A stretch of DNA of 64,000 nucleotides from Streptomyces ardesiacus (lineage in GTDB: Bacteria; Actinomycetota; Actinomycetes; Streptomycetales; Streptomycetaceae). Position numbers and translations under genes: made by a program. The stretch is taken from assembly GCF_003112575.1 (NCBI RefSeq), contig NZ_BEWC01000001.1, positions 682,001-746,000 of the forward strand, written 5' to 3'. Positions 17,234-26,255 of the stretch are shown here, piece after piece. The notes beneath the pieces were generated by a model, which was given only the letters and a program-made list of their open reading frames with translations, was not told where the DNA came from and did not search any database. The first letter of the stretch is position 1; each line of letters begins with the position of its first letter.

Positions 17234-20200
17234 TCAGCCCTCCGGCGCGTCCTCCACCAGTGCCGTCTGGATCAGCCGTGCCTTGCGCCGGGCGACGTGC
17301 AGGGCACGGCCGGGCGGGAGGCTGCGCGGCTTGGTGTTGCCGAACAGGTTGCCCTCGGTGGGCGGGCAGGACAGCAGCACCGCCGGGTTGTTGGCCTCGT
17401 CGAGGCGGCGCAGCAGCGCGTCGCTCATGGCACGCCCCGCGCCCATCGCGCTGCGGGCGACGACCAGGTGCAGGCCCATCTCGAAGCCGAGGGTCAGGTG
17501 CTCGAAGAGCGGCTCGAAGGGGCTCTGGAAGGAGTTGCCGGAGACCATGTCGTAGTCGTCGACGAGGACGAACAGGCGCGGCCCCGTCCACCAGTCGCAC
17601 CGGCGCATCCGGGACGGCGCGATGTCCGCTCCGGGGACCCGGGTCTTCATCGCGCGGGCCGCGCCCTCGACCGTCTCCTTGAGGTTGTCCAGGGAGATGA
17701 CGTGCCCGATGCGGTACTCCTCGGGGATCGTGTCCACCAGCGTACGGCGGTAGTCGACCACGATGATCTTCGCTTCGCCGGGCGCGTACCGGGCGGTGAT
17801 GCCCGCCGTGATCCGGCGCAGCAGATTGGTCTTGCCGCTCTCGGTGTCGCCGATCACGGTCAGGTGCGGTGTGCGGCTGAAGTCGTGCCAGACCGGCTCC
17901 AGGGCGTCCTGGTCGATGCCGAGCGCCAACCGCACGCCGCCGCCCTCCGTCGGCTGCGGGGCGGGGAGTTCGGCCACCGGCAGCCGGTGCGGCAGCATCC
18001 GGATCTGCGGGGCGGACGGACCCGTCCAGTGCCGGGAGATCTCGGAGACCAGGTGGGCGACGCCCTCGCCGAGGTCGTCCACGGAGCCGCTGCCGTCGAT
18101 GCGGGGCAGACCGGCGAGGAAGTGCATCTTGCTGTCGGGGGTGAGGCCGCGTCCTCCGGTGCGGGGCACCGCGCGCGCCTTGCGGGTGTCGACCTCGGAG
18201 TCCATCGGGTCGCCCATCCGCAGTTCCAGGCGGGTGGCGGACTGGTCGCGGACCTGGGCGGACAACTCCACCCAGCGGGTCGTGCCGATCAGCAGGTGGA
18301 CGCCGTAGTTGAGGCCTCGCGCGGCCAGTTCGTTGAACTTCGGCACCAGGTCGTCGTAGTCCTGGCGGACCGTCGACCAGCCGTCGACCACCATGAACAC
18401 GTCGCCGAAGGGCTCGTCGGGGAACTCCCCGGCGGCCCGGCGGCGTCGGTAGGACTGCATCGAGTCGACGGCGTGGTCCACGAAGAACTGCTCGCGGTGG
18501 GCCAGCAGTGTCATCACCTCGGCGACGGCCCGGTGCACGCGCTCCGGGTTGAGCCGCGCGGCCACCCCGCCGACGTGCGGCAGCGAGGCAAGCTGCGACA
18601 GACCGCCGCCGCCGAAGTCGAGGCAGTAGAACTGCACCTCCGCCGGGGTGTGGGTGAGCGCGAGGGCGGCGATCAGCGTACGGATCAGGGTGGACTTGCC
18701 GCTCTGCGAACCGCCGGCGACGGCGATGTGGCCGCCGGCCCCGGACAGGTCCACGACGTGCGGGTCGCGGCGCTGCTCGAAGGGCTTGTCGACCAGGGCG
18801 ACCGGCACGCGCAGCTTGCCGGTGCCGGACCAGCCGGCCGCGGTCAGGCCCCGCTCGGGGTCGGCGACGATGCCGGGCAGCAGCGCGTCCAGCGGCACGG
18901 GCGTGTCCAGCGGGGGCAGCCACACCTGGTGCGCGGCGGGGCCGGACCCGCGCAGCCGGTCCAGGGCCACGGCCAGCAGCGTCTCCTCCTCGCCGGCCTC
19001 CTCGGCGGCCGGCTCCGGCTCCGGCAGCGGCTCCGGGGCCCGCGGTACGACCCAGCCGCTGGTCCACGGCACCACCTGGCTGGCGACCCGGGCCCGGGCC
19101 ACGGCACCGGTACGTCGGGCGTAGGTGCCCGAGGAATAGGCGGCGCGGAACCGGGTCAGGGACTCGACCCCGGACTTCAGGTAGCCGTTGCCGGGGGCGG
19201 CGGGCAACTGGTAGGCGTCCGGCACCCCCAGGACACCGCGGCTCTCCATCGCGGAGAACGTACGCAGGCCGATCCGGTACGACAGGTGGCTCTCCAACTG
19301 GTGCATGCGGCCCTCGTCCAGGCGCTGCGAGGCGAGCAGCAGATGGACGCCGAGCGAACGGCCGAGGCGGCCGATCATCACGAAGAGGTCCATGAACTCG
19401 CGGTGCGAGGAGAGCAGCTCGCTGAACTCGTCGACCACCACGAACAGGCTCGGCAGCGGGGCCAGTTCGGCGCCGGCCGCGCGGGCGCGCTCGTACTCCA
19501 GCGCGGACGTGTGGTTGCCGGCCGCGCGCAGCAGCTCCTGCCGGCGCATCAGCTCGCCGTGCAGCGCGTCCTGCATGCGCTCCACGAGGGCGGCCTCGTC
19601 GGCGAGGTTGGTGATGACGGCGGAGGTGTGCGGGAGCTCCTCCAGACCGAGGAAGGTGGCGCCGCCCTTGAAGTCGACGAGGACGAAGTTGAGGGTCTCG
19701 GAGGAGTTGCTCAGCGCCAGGCCCAGGACCAGGGTGCGCAGGAGTTCGCTCTTGCCGGAGCCGGTGGCGCCGATGAGCAGGCCGTGCGGCCCCATGCCGC
19801 CCTGCGCGGACTCCTTGATGTCGAGCTCCACCGGACGGCCGTCGACGCCGACGGCCACCGGGACCCGCAGCCGGGCGGAACCGGTCTGCCGGGCGAAGTG
19901 GGCCCGTGCGTCGTGCCGGTGGAGGTCGGGTATGCCGAGCAGCGTGGTCAGCTCGATGTCCGTCTCCAGCGGCTGGGCGATGTCGGTGCCCAGGCTGATC
20001 CGACGTGCGGTGAGCAGCCGGGCCAGGGACTCGGCGCCCAGCGGGCCGAGCCGGTCGGGGCGGCCCAGCGGCACCGACCGCTCCTTGCGGCTGCGGTCGG
20101 TGCGCACCAGGCTGACCGTGTCGGGTCCCACCGTCAGGCGCAGGGTGTTGCGGCCCGGACGCCAGCGCAGGGCTCCCGACACGTCCAGGACCAGCGCGTT

Positions 20201-21322
20201 GCGGTAGCCGTGGCCGGCCCAGCGGTGGCCCTCGGGCACGGTGACGCCGTCCAGGACGACGACGGTGAAGGGCTCGTCACGGCCGGGCCTGGCGTCCGGG
20301 TCGAAGCCGGGACGCTCGGCGAACTCGCTGCCCAGCAGGTCGTCCAGTTCGGCGAGGTCCGCGGTGATGCGGCGGACCGGTCCGGCGCCGTCCTCCTCGT
20401 GCGGGTCCAGGACGTGCGGCAGCCACTTCACCCACTCCCAGTCGGAACGCCGGTCGTCACTGGCGCAGACGGCGAGCCACAGTTCCTCGGGGGCGTGGAA
20501 GACGGCGAGTTGCGCGATCACGGCACGCACCAGGGCCGCCAGCGCCTCGTCGGCGGGACCGGTCGGCCTCGCCGTCCCGCTGCCCGCCGTCCCGCCCGTG
20601 CCGTCCAGGGCCTGTCCCGGCGCGGGGACCCGGGGGGCGGTGTCCTCCTCGACGGCGTCCTCGGGGCGCAGCAGGATGCGGGCCGAGGAGCGCAGATAGA
20701 GGCCGAGGGGCTGCTCGGGGATGGTCGAGTAGGCGCGGATGAAGCGGCGCAGAGCGTGTGCGCACAGGGGTTCCAGGTCCTCGACCGGCCGGGTCGAGAC
20801 CGGGTTGAGGGAGAGGGCGAGCTGCTGCTCGCCCACCGCGATGCGGATCTCGCCGAAGTCCTCGTCGGCCGGCCGGCGTTCCCACAGCCGTGAGGTGCGG
20901 GCCAGGGACCGCAGCGAGGCGGGGTCGGGATGGCGCCAGGCGAGTGCCCGCTGCTGCTCCACGACGGTCGCCCGGACCCGCTTGCGGATCTGTGCCAGGT
21001 AGCGGAGGTAGTCGCGGCGCTCGCCCTTCAGACGCTGCTTGCGTTCGCCGGAGCGGCGCATCAGCTGGCCCAGCAGCATGGCGGCGGCGGAGAGCGCCAT
21101 GACACCCAGCGCCAGGTACATGAAGACGCCGTTGCCGCCGCCGGGACGCAGGAACATCAGCATCATCGACATGGACATGAGTGCCATCGGCAGATATGTC
21201 CAGATCGTGGAGGTGTCCGGCACGGTCTCGGAAAGGACCGGCGGTTCCTGGAGGGTCAATTGTCCTTCGGGCATCTCCGGCCCGCGCCTGCGGGCGGGAC
21301 GGCGAAACAGCACCACACTCAA
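17234..21322 (-). CDS. eccC: EccC, FtsK/SpoIIIE-type motor ATPase of the type VII system
   Basis: The protein has 1362 residues. The TTG at 21322 is chosen because GGAGG lies 8 nt upstream and the product then begins SVVLFRRPARRRGPEMPEG, typical for EccC; an in-frame GTG 7 codons upstream lacks a ribosome site. Two transmembrane helices (about 38-80) are followed by three FtsK/SpoIIIE ATPase domains with Walker A GATGSGKS (about 519), GGSQSGKS (about 872) and GDTESGKT (about 1161). It is a single-chain EccC, not split into Ca/Cb. It binds the secretion signal of WXG-type substrates and drives export. Unlike the other core genes it lies on the reverse strand, so it has its own promoter in the region shared with eccD. 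Confidence 0.95.
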   Translation of the reverse strand: MSVVLFRRPARRRGPEMPEGQLTLQEPPVLSETVPDTSTIWTYLPMALMSMSMMLMFLRPGGGNGVFMYLALGVMALSAAAMLLGQLMRRSGERKQRLKGERRDYLRYLAQIRKRVRATVVEQQRALAWRHPDPASLRSLARTSRLWERRPADEDFGEIRIAVGEQQLALSLNPVSTRPVEDLEPLCAHALRRFIRAYSTIPEQPLGLYLRSSARILLRPEDAVEEDTAPRVPAPGQALDGTGGTAGSGTARPTGPADEALAALVRAVIAQLAVFHAPEELWLAVCASDDRRSDWEWVKWLPHVLDPHEEDGAGPVRRITADLAELDDLLGSEFAERPGFDPDARPGRDEPFTVVVLDGVTVPEGHRWAGHGYRNALVLDVSGALRWRPGRNTLRLTVGPDTVSLVRTDRSRKERSVPLGRPDRLGPLGAESLARLLTARRISLGTDIAQPLETDIELTTLLGIPDLHRHDARAHFARQTGSARLRVPVAVGVDGRPVELDIKESAQGGMGPHGLLIGATGSGKSELLRTLVLGLALSNSSETLNFVLVDFKGGATFLGLEELPHTSAVITNLADEAALVERMQDALHGELMRRQELLRAAGNHTSALEYERARAAGAELAPLPSLFVVVDEFSELLSSHREFMDLFVMIGRLGRSLGVHLLLASQRLDEGRMHQLESHLSYRIGLRTFSAMESRGVLGVPDAYQLPAAPGNGYLKSGVESLTRFRAAYSSGTYARRTGAVARARVASQVVPWTSGWVVPRAPEPLPEPEPAAEEAGEEETLLAVALDRLRGSGPAAHQVWLPPLDTPVPLDALLPGIVADPERGLTAAGWSGTGKLRVPVALVDKPFEQRRDPHVVDLSGAGGHIAVAGGSQSGKSTLIRTLIAALALTHTPAEVQFYCLDFGGGGLSQLASLPHVGGVAARLNPERVHRAVAEVMTLLAHREQFFVDHAVDSMQSYRRRRAAGEFPDEPFGDVFMVVDGWSTVRQDYDDLVPKFNELAARGLNYGVHLLIGTTRWVELSAQVRDQSATRLELRMGDPMDSEVDTRKARAVPRTGGRGLTPDSKMHFLAGLPRIDGSGSVDDLGEGVAHLVSEISRHWTGPSAPQIRMLPHRLPVAELPAPQPTEGGGVRLALGIDQDALEPVWHDFSRTPHLTVIGDTESGKTNLLRRITAGITARYAPGEAKIIVVDYRRTLVDTIPEEYRIGHVISLDNLKETVEGAARAMKTRVPGADIAPSRMRRCDWWTGPRLFVLVDDYDMVSGNSFQSPFEPLFEHLTLGFEMGLHLVVARSAMGAGRAMSDALLRRLDEANNPAVLLSCPPTEGNLFGNTKPRSLPPGRALHVARRKARLIQTALVEDAPEG

Positions 21323-21735
21323 GGACCGAACCTCCGCTATCACTGGACATTGCGACCCGGTCGCCCATTGGCGTGCCGGGAGACGGACAGGTTGTACCGC
21401 GCCGGTTCCGGGCGGCCCGTGGTCCGGTGGGAGTCAGGTGAATATTCCGGGCGGGAAACGGGCGTGTGACATCCGGACCGCGGCCACGCGCATTCCCTTC
21501 GCGGTGCGAGGTCCGCGACACGGTCCGACGGGCGCAGGCAGTAGTCTGCATTCACCGAACGCGGCCTGTCCACGCGGGGCGTGCACACCGTTCGGTACAC
21601 GGCCCACATTTCCGTGACCGTTCCGGTGCCGGGACCCTCTGCCCCGTCCCGCTCGCGTTCCGTATTGTGCTCCCGTCCCCTTCACGTGGAAGTCCTTCTG
21701 CCGAAGTCCCCCCACGGATGACGAAAGTTGTGCTG
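21323..21735. other. Divergent intergenic region, eccC / eccD
   Basis: These 413 bp lie between the eccC start (reverse) and eccD. They should carry both promoters, and they show relatively A/T-rich patches (GTGAATATTCC, GCAGTAGTCTGCATTC). No hexamer pair is convincing enough to call. No gene or hairpin is evident. Confidence 0.5.
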
Positions 21736-23142
21736 ATGACCGACAGCACGGTGGCCGAACTGTGCCGCCTGACCGTACGTGCGCCCCACGTCTGCGTCGA
21801 CCTGGCCGTCCCCTCCGACGTCCCGGTCACCGACCTGCTGCCCACGCTGCTGCGGTATGTGGGCGAGGAGGCCGAGGAGGCCGGACTCGACCACGCCGGC
21901 TGGGTGCTGCAACGGCTGGGCGACGCCCCGCTCGACGAGGAGACCACCCTCGCCCGCGCCGGTCTCGCCGACGGCGAGGTGCTGTACCTGCGCCCGCACA
22001 CCGAGGCGCTGCCCGAGGCACGCCTCGACGACCTGGTGGACGGCATCTCCGAGACGGTCGGCCGGCGGATGCACACCTGGAGCCCGAAGGCCGCCCGCGG
22101 ACTGCTCGGCGGTACGGCGGCGGCGACCGTGATCGTCGCCCTGGTGCTGCTGTTCTGGCCCGGGGTGGACGGCTCGGGCCCCCTGCGGGTGGTCTGCGCC
22201 GGGGTGGCCGGACTGCTGGCGCTCGCGGGCGCGGGCTCGGCCAGCCGGGCGGTCGGCGACCGGCTCACGGCGACCGTCCTCGGCCTGCTGGTCGCCCCCT
22301 GTCTCGCGCTGGCCGGCTGGGTCCTGCCCGGCGGCGACCTCGGCGGCCCGGACACGGCACGGGTGGTGGGCGCGCGGCTGCTCGCGGCGGGCGCCGCCGG
22401 CGCGGGCGGCGCGGTGCTGGCCCTCGCGGCGACCGCGGTGGGCGCCCCGGCGCTGTTCGCCACGGCCCTGGTGGCGGTGGTCACCGCCATCACGGGCGCG
22501 CTGGTCGGCTACACCGGTCTGGACGCGCCGGCCGCCGTGGCGCTGGTCATGGCGGTGCTCGCCCTCGGCGCCGGAGCCGTCGCGCCGTCCGCCTTCAAGC
22601 TGGCCGGCATGCGGATGCCCGCACTGCCGTCCTCCGCCGGCCAACTGCAGGAGGGCATCGAGCCCTACGCCGGCGACGAGGTCGCCGAACGCACCGAATT
22701 GGCCGGACGCTGGGTGACCGCGCTCTTCGCGGCCACCGGCACCGCCGCCGTGGCCGCCCTGGTCGTCCTCGCCCACCACCCGGACCTGCCCGAGGTCCTG
22801 ACCGCGCTGGTCCTCAGCCTGCTGCTGCTCCTGCACTCCCGCGGCCTGGTCGCCGTCGGCCAGCGGCTGACGCTGGCACTGCCCGGCGTCTGGGGCCTGC
22901 TGCTGCTCGCCCGCGCCTGGGCGGTGGACGGCGACACCGACACCCGCCTGGTGGTCTTCGCGGTCCTGCTGGCCGCGGCCTGCGGCCTCGTGATCGCCAC
23001 CTGGACCGTGCCCGGCCGCCGGATGCTGCCGTACTGGGGCCGCGCGGCGGAGCTGGCGCACACCGTCTTCGCGGTCGCGCTGCTGCCGCTCACCCTCTGG
23101 GTGGCCGGCCTCTTCGGCTGGCTGCGCGGACTGTTCGGCTAG
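21736..23142 (+). CDS. eccD: EccD, polytopic membrane channel component
   Basis: The protein has 468 residues from ATG 21736 (MTDSTVAELC). In-frame ATG 21718 and GTG 21730 are alternatives, and none has a strong ribosome site. Residues 8-90 form the ubiquitin/YukD-like cytosolic domain (LTVRAPHVCVDLAVPSDVPV, then EVLYLRP). A short linker leads to about eleven hydrophobic helices (about 123-468), the standard EccD layout. EccD forms the bulk of the ESX membrane pore. It is followed 144 bp later by eccB in the same direction. Confidence 0.93.
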   Translation: MTDSTVAELCRLTVRAPHVCVDLAVPSDVPVTDLLPTLLRYVGEEAEEAGLDHAGWVLQRLGDAPLDEETTLARAGLADGEVLYLRPHTEALPEARLDDLVDGISETVGRRMHTWSPKAARGLLGGTAAATVIVALVLLFWPGVDGSGPLRVVCAGVAGLLALAGAGSASRAVGDRLTATVLGLLVAPCLALAGWVLPGGDLGGPDTARVVGARLLAAGAAGAGGAVLALAATAVGAPALFATALVAVVTAITGALVGYTGLDAPAAVALVMAVLALGAGAVAPSAFKLAGMRMPALPSSAGQLQEGIEPYAGDEVAERTELAGRWVTALFAATGTAAVAALVVLAHHPDLPEVLTALVLSLLLLLHSRGLVAVGQRLTLALPGVWGLLLLARAWAVDGDTDTRLVVFAVLLAAACGLVIATWTVPGRRMLPYWGRAAELAHTVFAVALLPLTLWVAGLFGWLRGLFG

Positions 23143-23286
23143 GCCGAGTCCCGAACCCCGGCCGGCGCACGGGAGTTCGGCGACCGGACCCGGGGACGCG
23201 CGGGAGCGCCCGCGCCCCCGGTACCGGGACGGGTCCGCCCGCATCCACCCACCTCGGACCCACGGAAGACGAGACGAGGAGAGGCC

Positions 23287-24933
23287 GTGCAGTCCAAGCG
23301 CGACCAGGTACAGGCCCACAGCTTCATGATGGGCAGGCTCAGTTCGGGTCTGCTGACGGCCTCCCCGGACGCCCCGGAGAGCCCATTGGGACGCACCACC
23401 CGCGGTGTCGTCTTCGGTCTGCTGTTCACCGTCCTGATCGGGGCCGGCACCGTGGTCTACGGGCTGCTGCGGCCCGGCGGGAACGACGCCTGGCGCGACG
23501 GACCGCACCTGGTGGTCAACCGCGACACCGGCGCCCGCTACCTGTGGACCGACACCGACGGCGTCCTGCACCCCGTGCGCAACTACACCTCCGCGCGGCT
23601 GATCGGCGGATCCGACCTGCCCACCGAGGACGTCGGCACCGCCTCGCTGCGGGACGTGCCCGTCGGCGGCCCGGTGGGCATCCCCGGCGCACCGGACGGC
23701 CTGCCCGACGCCGGGCAGCTCGACGGCGGGGCCTGGCACATGTGCGTCACCGGGCCGGACGGCGCCGGTCCCAGCACCTTGGGCGCGCGCACGTCCCCGG
23801 CCGTCGAGAGGGCCGGGGCCACGACACTGGTGGTCGGCGCGCCGGTGGACGCCTCGGCGGTCGCGGGCGACCGCGGGGTGCTGGTGCGCGGGCCGGACAA
23901 GACGCAGTACCTGGTGTGGCGGGGCAGCAGGCTGCCGCTGGACGAGAAGTCCGACGCCCGAACCGCGCTCGGCTACGGCTCCGTGGGGGCGGTGCCGGTC
24001 TCGGCGGCCTTCCTGGACGCCCTCGCCCCCGGCCCCGAGCTGCGCGCGCCCGAGGTGCCCGGACGCGGTGACGAGGGCCCGCAGCTCGGCGGCGAGGACA
24101 CGCGCGTCGGCCAGGTCTTCGAGGTGAGCGTGCCCGGCGGCGCGAGCACGTACCACCTGCTGCGCGAGGAGGGCCTGGTGCCGCTGACCCGGCTCGGCGC
24201 CGCCCTGGTGCTGGGCGACCCGGCCACGCAGAAGGACGCCTACCGGGGCGAGTCGCCCGAGGCGCGTACCGTCGGCGCCGACGCGCTGCGTGAGCACCGG
24301 GCCGAGAGGGCCGGCCGGGCGGGGACGGCGGGGCTGCCGGACGCGCCCCCGGTCCCGCAGGCCGTGCCGCGGGGCAGCGCGCTGTGCGCCCAGGTGGACG
24401 GCGGTGACGGCGGCGCCCGCATCGGCTCGGTGCTGGCCCCGCTGACCGGACTCGCCCCGGTCGCGGTGTCGGAGGGCACCGCCGACCCCGTGCGCGAGGC
24501 GTGCGTGCCGACCGACGCCACCGTCGTACGGCCCGGCCGCGGCGCCCTGGTGCGGGCGCTGCACGCGAGCGGCGCGGCCCACGCGGGCACCACCTACCTG
24601 GTCGCCGAGAACGGGGTGAAGTACCGTGTGCCCGCCGACGACTCCCTCCGGGCGCTGGGCTACACCACCGACGACATCGACTCGGTGCCCGCGCCGTTGC
24701 TCGCGGCACTGCCGACCGGCGCGGACCTCGACCCGGACGCCGCCTCCGGGGCCGCGAAGGTGCGGGTCACGGCACCCGACTGCGGAACGTCCGCGCAGCG
24801 GGGCGGGACGGACCCGGGGGAGAAGGCCGAGGCTGCGGGCTTCGTCCCGGGAAACTCCTCGGGCACATTGAGCACGTCGGGCACAGCGGACACCGCACCC
24901 CGAGCCCGACAAGAGGCTCAAAGGGATCTCTGA
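23287..24933 (+). CDS. eccB: EccB, bitopic membrane component of the ESX core complex
   Basis: The protein has 548 residues; GTG 23287 is preceded by GAGGAGAGG. The start MQSKRDQVQAHSFMMGRL is the EccB hallmark. One transmembrane helix (about 41-62) separates a short cytosolic tail from a large extracytoplasmic domain, which contains the family repeat segments (PHLVVNRDTGARYLW, TYLVAENGVKYRVP). Cysteines at CVTGPD, LCAQVDG, EACVPTD and APDCGTS can form the expected disulfides. The last 35 residues are Gly/Ser/Thr-rich and disordered. It likely anchors the complex on the outer face of the membrane. Confidence 0.93.
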   Translation: MQSKRDQVQAHSFMMGRLSSGLLTASPDAPESPLGRTTRGVVFGLLFTVLIGAGTVVYGLLRPGGNDAWRDGPHLVVNRDTGARYLWTDTDGVLHPVRNYTSARLIGGSDLPTEDVGTASLRDVPVGGPVGIPGAPDGLPDAGQLDGGAWHMCVTGPDGAGPSTLGARTSPAVERAGATTLVVGAPVDASAVAGDRGVLVRGPDKTQYLVWRGSRLPLDEKSDARTALGYGSVGAVPVSAAFLDALAPGPELRAPEVPGRGDEGPQLGGEDTRVGQVFEVSVPGGASTYHLLREEGLVPLTRLGAALVLGDPATQKDAYRGESPEARTVGADALREHRAERAGRAGTAGLPDAPPVPQAVPRGSALCAQVDGGDGGARIGSVLAPLTGLAPVAVSEGTADPVREACVPTDATVVRPGRGALVRALHASGAAHAGTTYLVAENGVKYRVPADDSLRALGYTTDDIDSVPAPLLAALPTGADLDPDAASGAAKVRVTAPDCGTSAQRGGTDPGEKAEAAGFVPGNSSGTLSTSGTADTAPRARQEAQRDL

Positions 24934-25089
24934 GGCCGGAAGAGGGGTGAATTCGGGGCGATTCCCGGACCGCCTGGTCGCCTGGTCATTCGACTGACGT
25001 GCTTTTCGGTCTTTGTGGTCGCGGACGGAGCCCGGATCGGGAATCCACGGCGGCCGTTCCGTGCATTGTCGGTATGCCCCTCATATCCC

Positions 25090-25110
25090 GGCCGCCGCCC
25101 GGCGGCGGCC
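25090..25110. terminator. G+C palindrome, possible eccB terminator
   Basis: GGCCGCCGCC and GGCGGCGGCC are separated by a single C. Allowing a small loop, 8 bp can pair. It is placed between the end of eccB and the proposed esx promoter, so it could end the eccDB transcript. There is no U-run. Confidence 0.4.
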
Positions 25111-25233
25111 CGTTTCCGATGACCGTTTGCCGCTTCGGTCCGCCCGAATGGCGCCCGCGTCGGACCCGGCGTCCGTGTGGGCGCCCTATGACGGACAGTT
25201 CGCCCGGCGTCTCTGTTCATCTGATCGAAACCT

Positions 25234-25262
25234 TTGGTCAACTACCGTGCACCAGAGATATT
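25234..25262 (+). promoter_or_regulatory. Candidate promoter of the esx operon
   Basis: TTGGTC (25234-25239), a 17-bp spacer and GATATT (25257-25262) form the best sigma-70-like pair in the region. The start would be near 25269, leaving a leader of about 110 nt before the first WXG100 gene. The -10 match is only partial. Confidence 0.4.
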
Positions 25263-25378
25263 TCGGGCGGCCCGGCGGACGTCGAAAATTCCCGCCCCGC
25301 ATTGCGCGGAAGAGGTGGTTCTACTTAGCCTCAGCGGGCAACCGTGCGACGTGATCGCTCGAACGAAGGGAGCGCGAC

Positions 25379-25714
25379 ATGGCGGACAGTGCCGCAAGGA
25401 AAGCGGAATATGCCAAGGGCTTGGGGGGCGTCTCGTCCCTGGAGTCGGCCCGGAGCCAGGTGGAGAGGATCCAGAACAACGTCGCCGAGATCGCCTCGCG
25501 TTCCGGCGTGGGCGGTGACGAGGGCCAGGCACTGCTGAAGCTCTTCCGGAGCTGGAACGCGGAGGCCCAGACGGTCGTCGTCCAGATCAGCAAGATGATC
25601 GACGCCCTCCAGGAGAACGTCACCTCCGCCAACCGCCTGGCGCAGGAGAACCAGGACCTCACGGAGGTCCTCAACAGCAAGACCAGTCAGGGCGTCTTCC
25701 AGGCGCTGCTCTGA
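25379..25714 (+). CDS. WXG100-family protein (EsxB-like, WNA variant)
   Basis: The protein has 111 residues; ATG 25379 follows GGGAG. It is two-helix sized, with a turn at the centre: helix 1 about 18-45, loop GVGGDEGQ, helix 2 from about 57. The usual W-x-G turn is replaced by SWNAEAQ (Trp60-Asn-Ala). The start of helix 2 and the polar C-terminal tail fit the WXG100 superfamily. It is paired with the next gene, and such pairs form heterodimers secreted by the ESX machine. No YxxxD/E signal is evident in either protein. It belongs to the likely first transcript after the promoter near 25250. Confidence 0.8.
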   Translation: MADSAARKAEYAKGLGGVSSLESARSQVERIQNNVAEIASRSGVGGDEGQALLKLFRSWNAEAQTVVVQISKMIDALQENVTSANRLAQENQDLTEVLNSKTSQGVFQALL

Positions 25715-25716
25715 CG

Positions 25717-25771
25717 CGTCCGGCGCGGTGCGGCACCCCACTGACGCCGCACTGTTCGTGTTTGCCGGACG
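25717..25771 (+). promoter_or_regulatory. Nested RNA stem-loops in the gap between the two WXG100 genes
   Basis: An outer 8-bp stem (CGTCCGGC, 25717-25724, with 25764-25771) encloses an inner 7-bp stem (GTGCGGC, 25728-25734, with 25746-25752). The structure begins 3 bp after the first stop and ends about 18 bp before the next ribosome site. It could be an mRNA-stabilising or processing element. Confidence 0.4.
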
Positions 25772-25802
25772 GGAGGCGTCCGGTCACCAGAGAGGAGACG
25801 TC

Positions 25803-26111
25803 ATGGCCGACGGCATCATCGACGTGCAGTACCCCGTGGTCCGCAAGGCCGTCGAGGAGTTGACGGACCAGACCCAGCAGATCATCAACACCCTCAACAA
25901 CCTGGAGGACGAGCTGAAGCCGCTCGTCGCGTCCTGGGAGGGTGCGGACCAGGAGATGTACCGCCGGGTGCAGATGGAGTGGGACCAGGCCACCAAGAAC
26001 ATGGCCACCCTGCTCCACGACAACGGCACGCTGATCCAGTCCATTCACGACAACCACTCCCGTGACGAGCGCCGCAGCGCCGACAACTGGGGCAACGTGC
26101 GGGCGCGTTAA
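25803..26111 (+). CDS. WXG100-family protein (EsxA-like)
   Basis: The protein has 102 residues; GAGAGGAGA precedes ATG 25803. It has a canonical helix-turn-helix hairpin with the signature SWEGADQEMY (Trp44-Glu-Gly46) between two amphipathic helices of about 35 residues. Length and motif position match ESAT-6-type proteins. It is the most typical WXG100 protein of the locus and probably the partner of the protein at 25379. It would be exported through EccC/B/D, alone or as a carrier for larger substrates. Confidence 0.9.
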   Translation: MADGIIDVQYPVVRKAVEELTDQTQQIINTLNNLEDELKPLVASWEGADQEMYRRVQMEWDQATKNMATLLHDNGTLIQSIHDNHSRDERRSADNWGNVRAR

Positions 26112-26151
26112 GAGCTGCCCGCCTCGCCCCGCTTCCGTCCGGAACGCGCCG

Positions 26152-26199
26152 CGGCGGGCGACGCGCCGCCGGCGGTCACACGGCGGCGCGTGCCCGCCG
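26152..26199 (+). terminator. Large G+C hairpin after the WXG100 pair (partial terminator or stabiliser)
   Basis: An 8-bp stem (CGGCGGGC with GCCCGCCG) continues past a small GA/T internal loop into a 10-bp stem (CGCGCCGCCG, 26162-26171, with CGGCGGCGCG, 26181-26190) around a 9-nt loop. It lies in the 144-bp gap after the second esx gene. It would attenuate read-through and protect the esx mRNA 3' end, keeping WXG100 levels above those of the downstream genes. Confidence 0.6.
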
Positions 26200-26255
26200 T
26201 CGCGCGCTCCGCGCGTCCCCCACCCGTCAGGCACCGAGCGGCAGGAGAGCTTCCG

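Larger units (their letters stand above)
24934..25378. other. Leader region of the WXG100 operon
   Basis: This 445-bp gap between eccB and the first WXG100 gene is markedly less G+C-rich than the genes. It contains a G+C palindrome at 25090-25110, a candidate promoter at 25234-25262 and a GGGAG ribosome site just before 25379. No coding frame with normal bias is seen. The length suggests independent, regulated expression of the esx genes. Confidence 0.6.

Noticed and set aside
21330..21560. Promoter-like pairs such as TTGGCG...TTGTAC and TAGTCT in the eccC/eccD gap
   Set aside because: Spacing or hexamer match is too poor to distinguish from chance.
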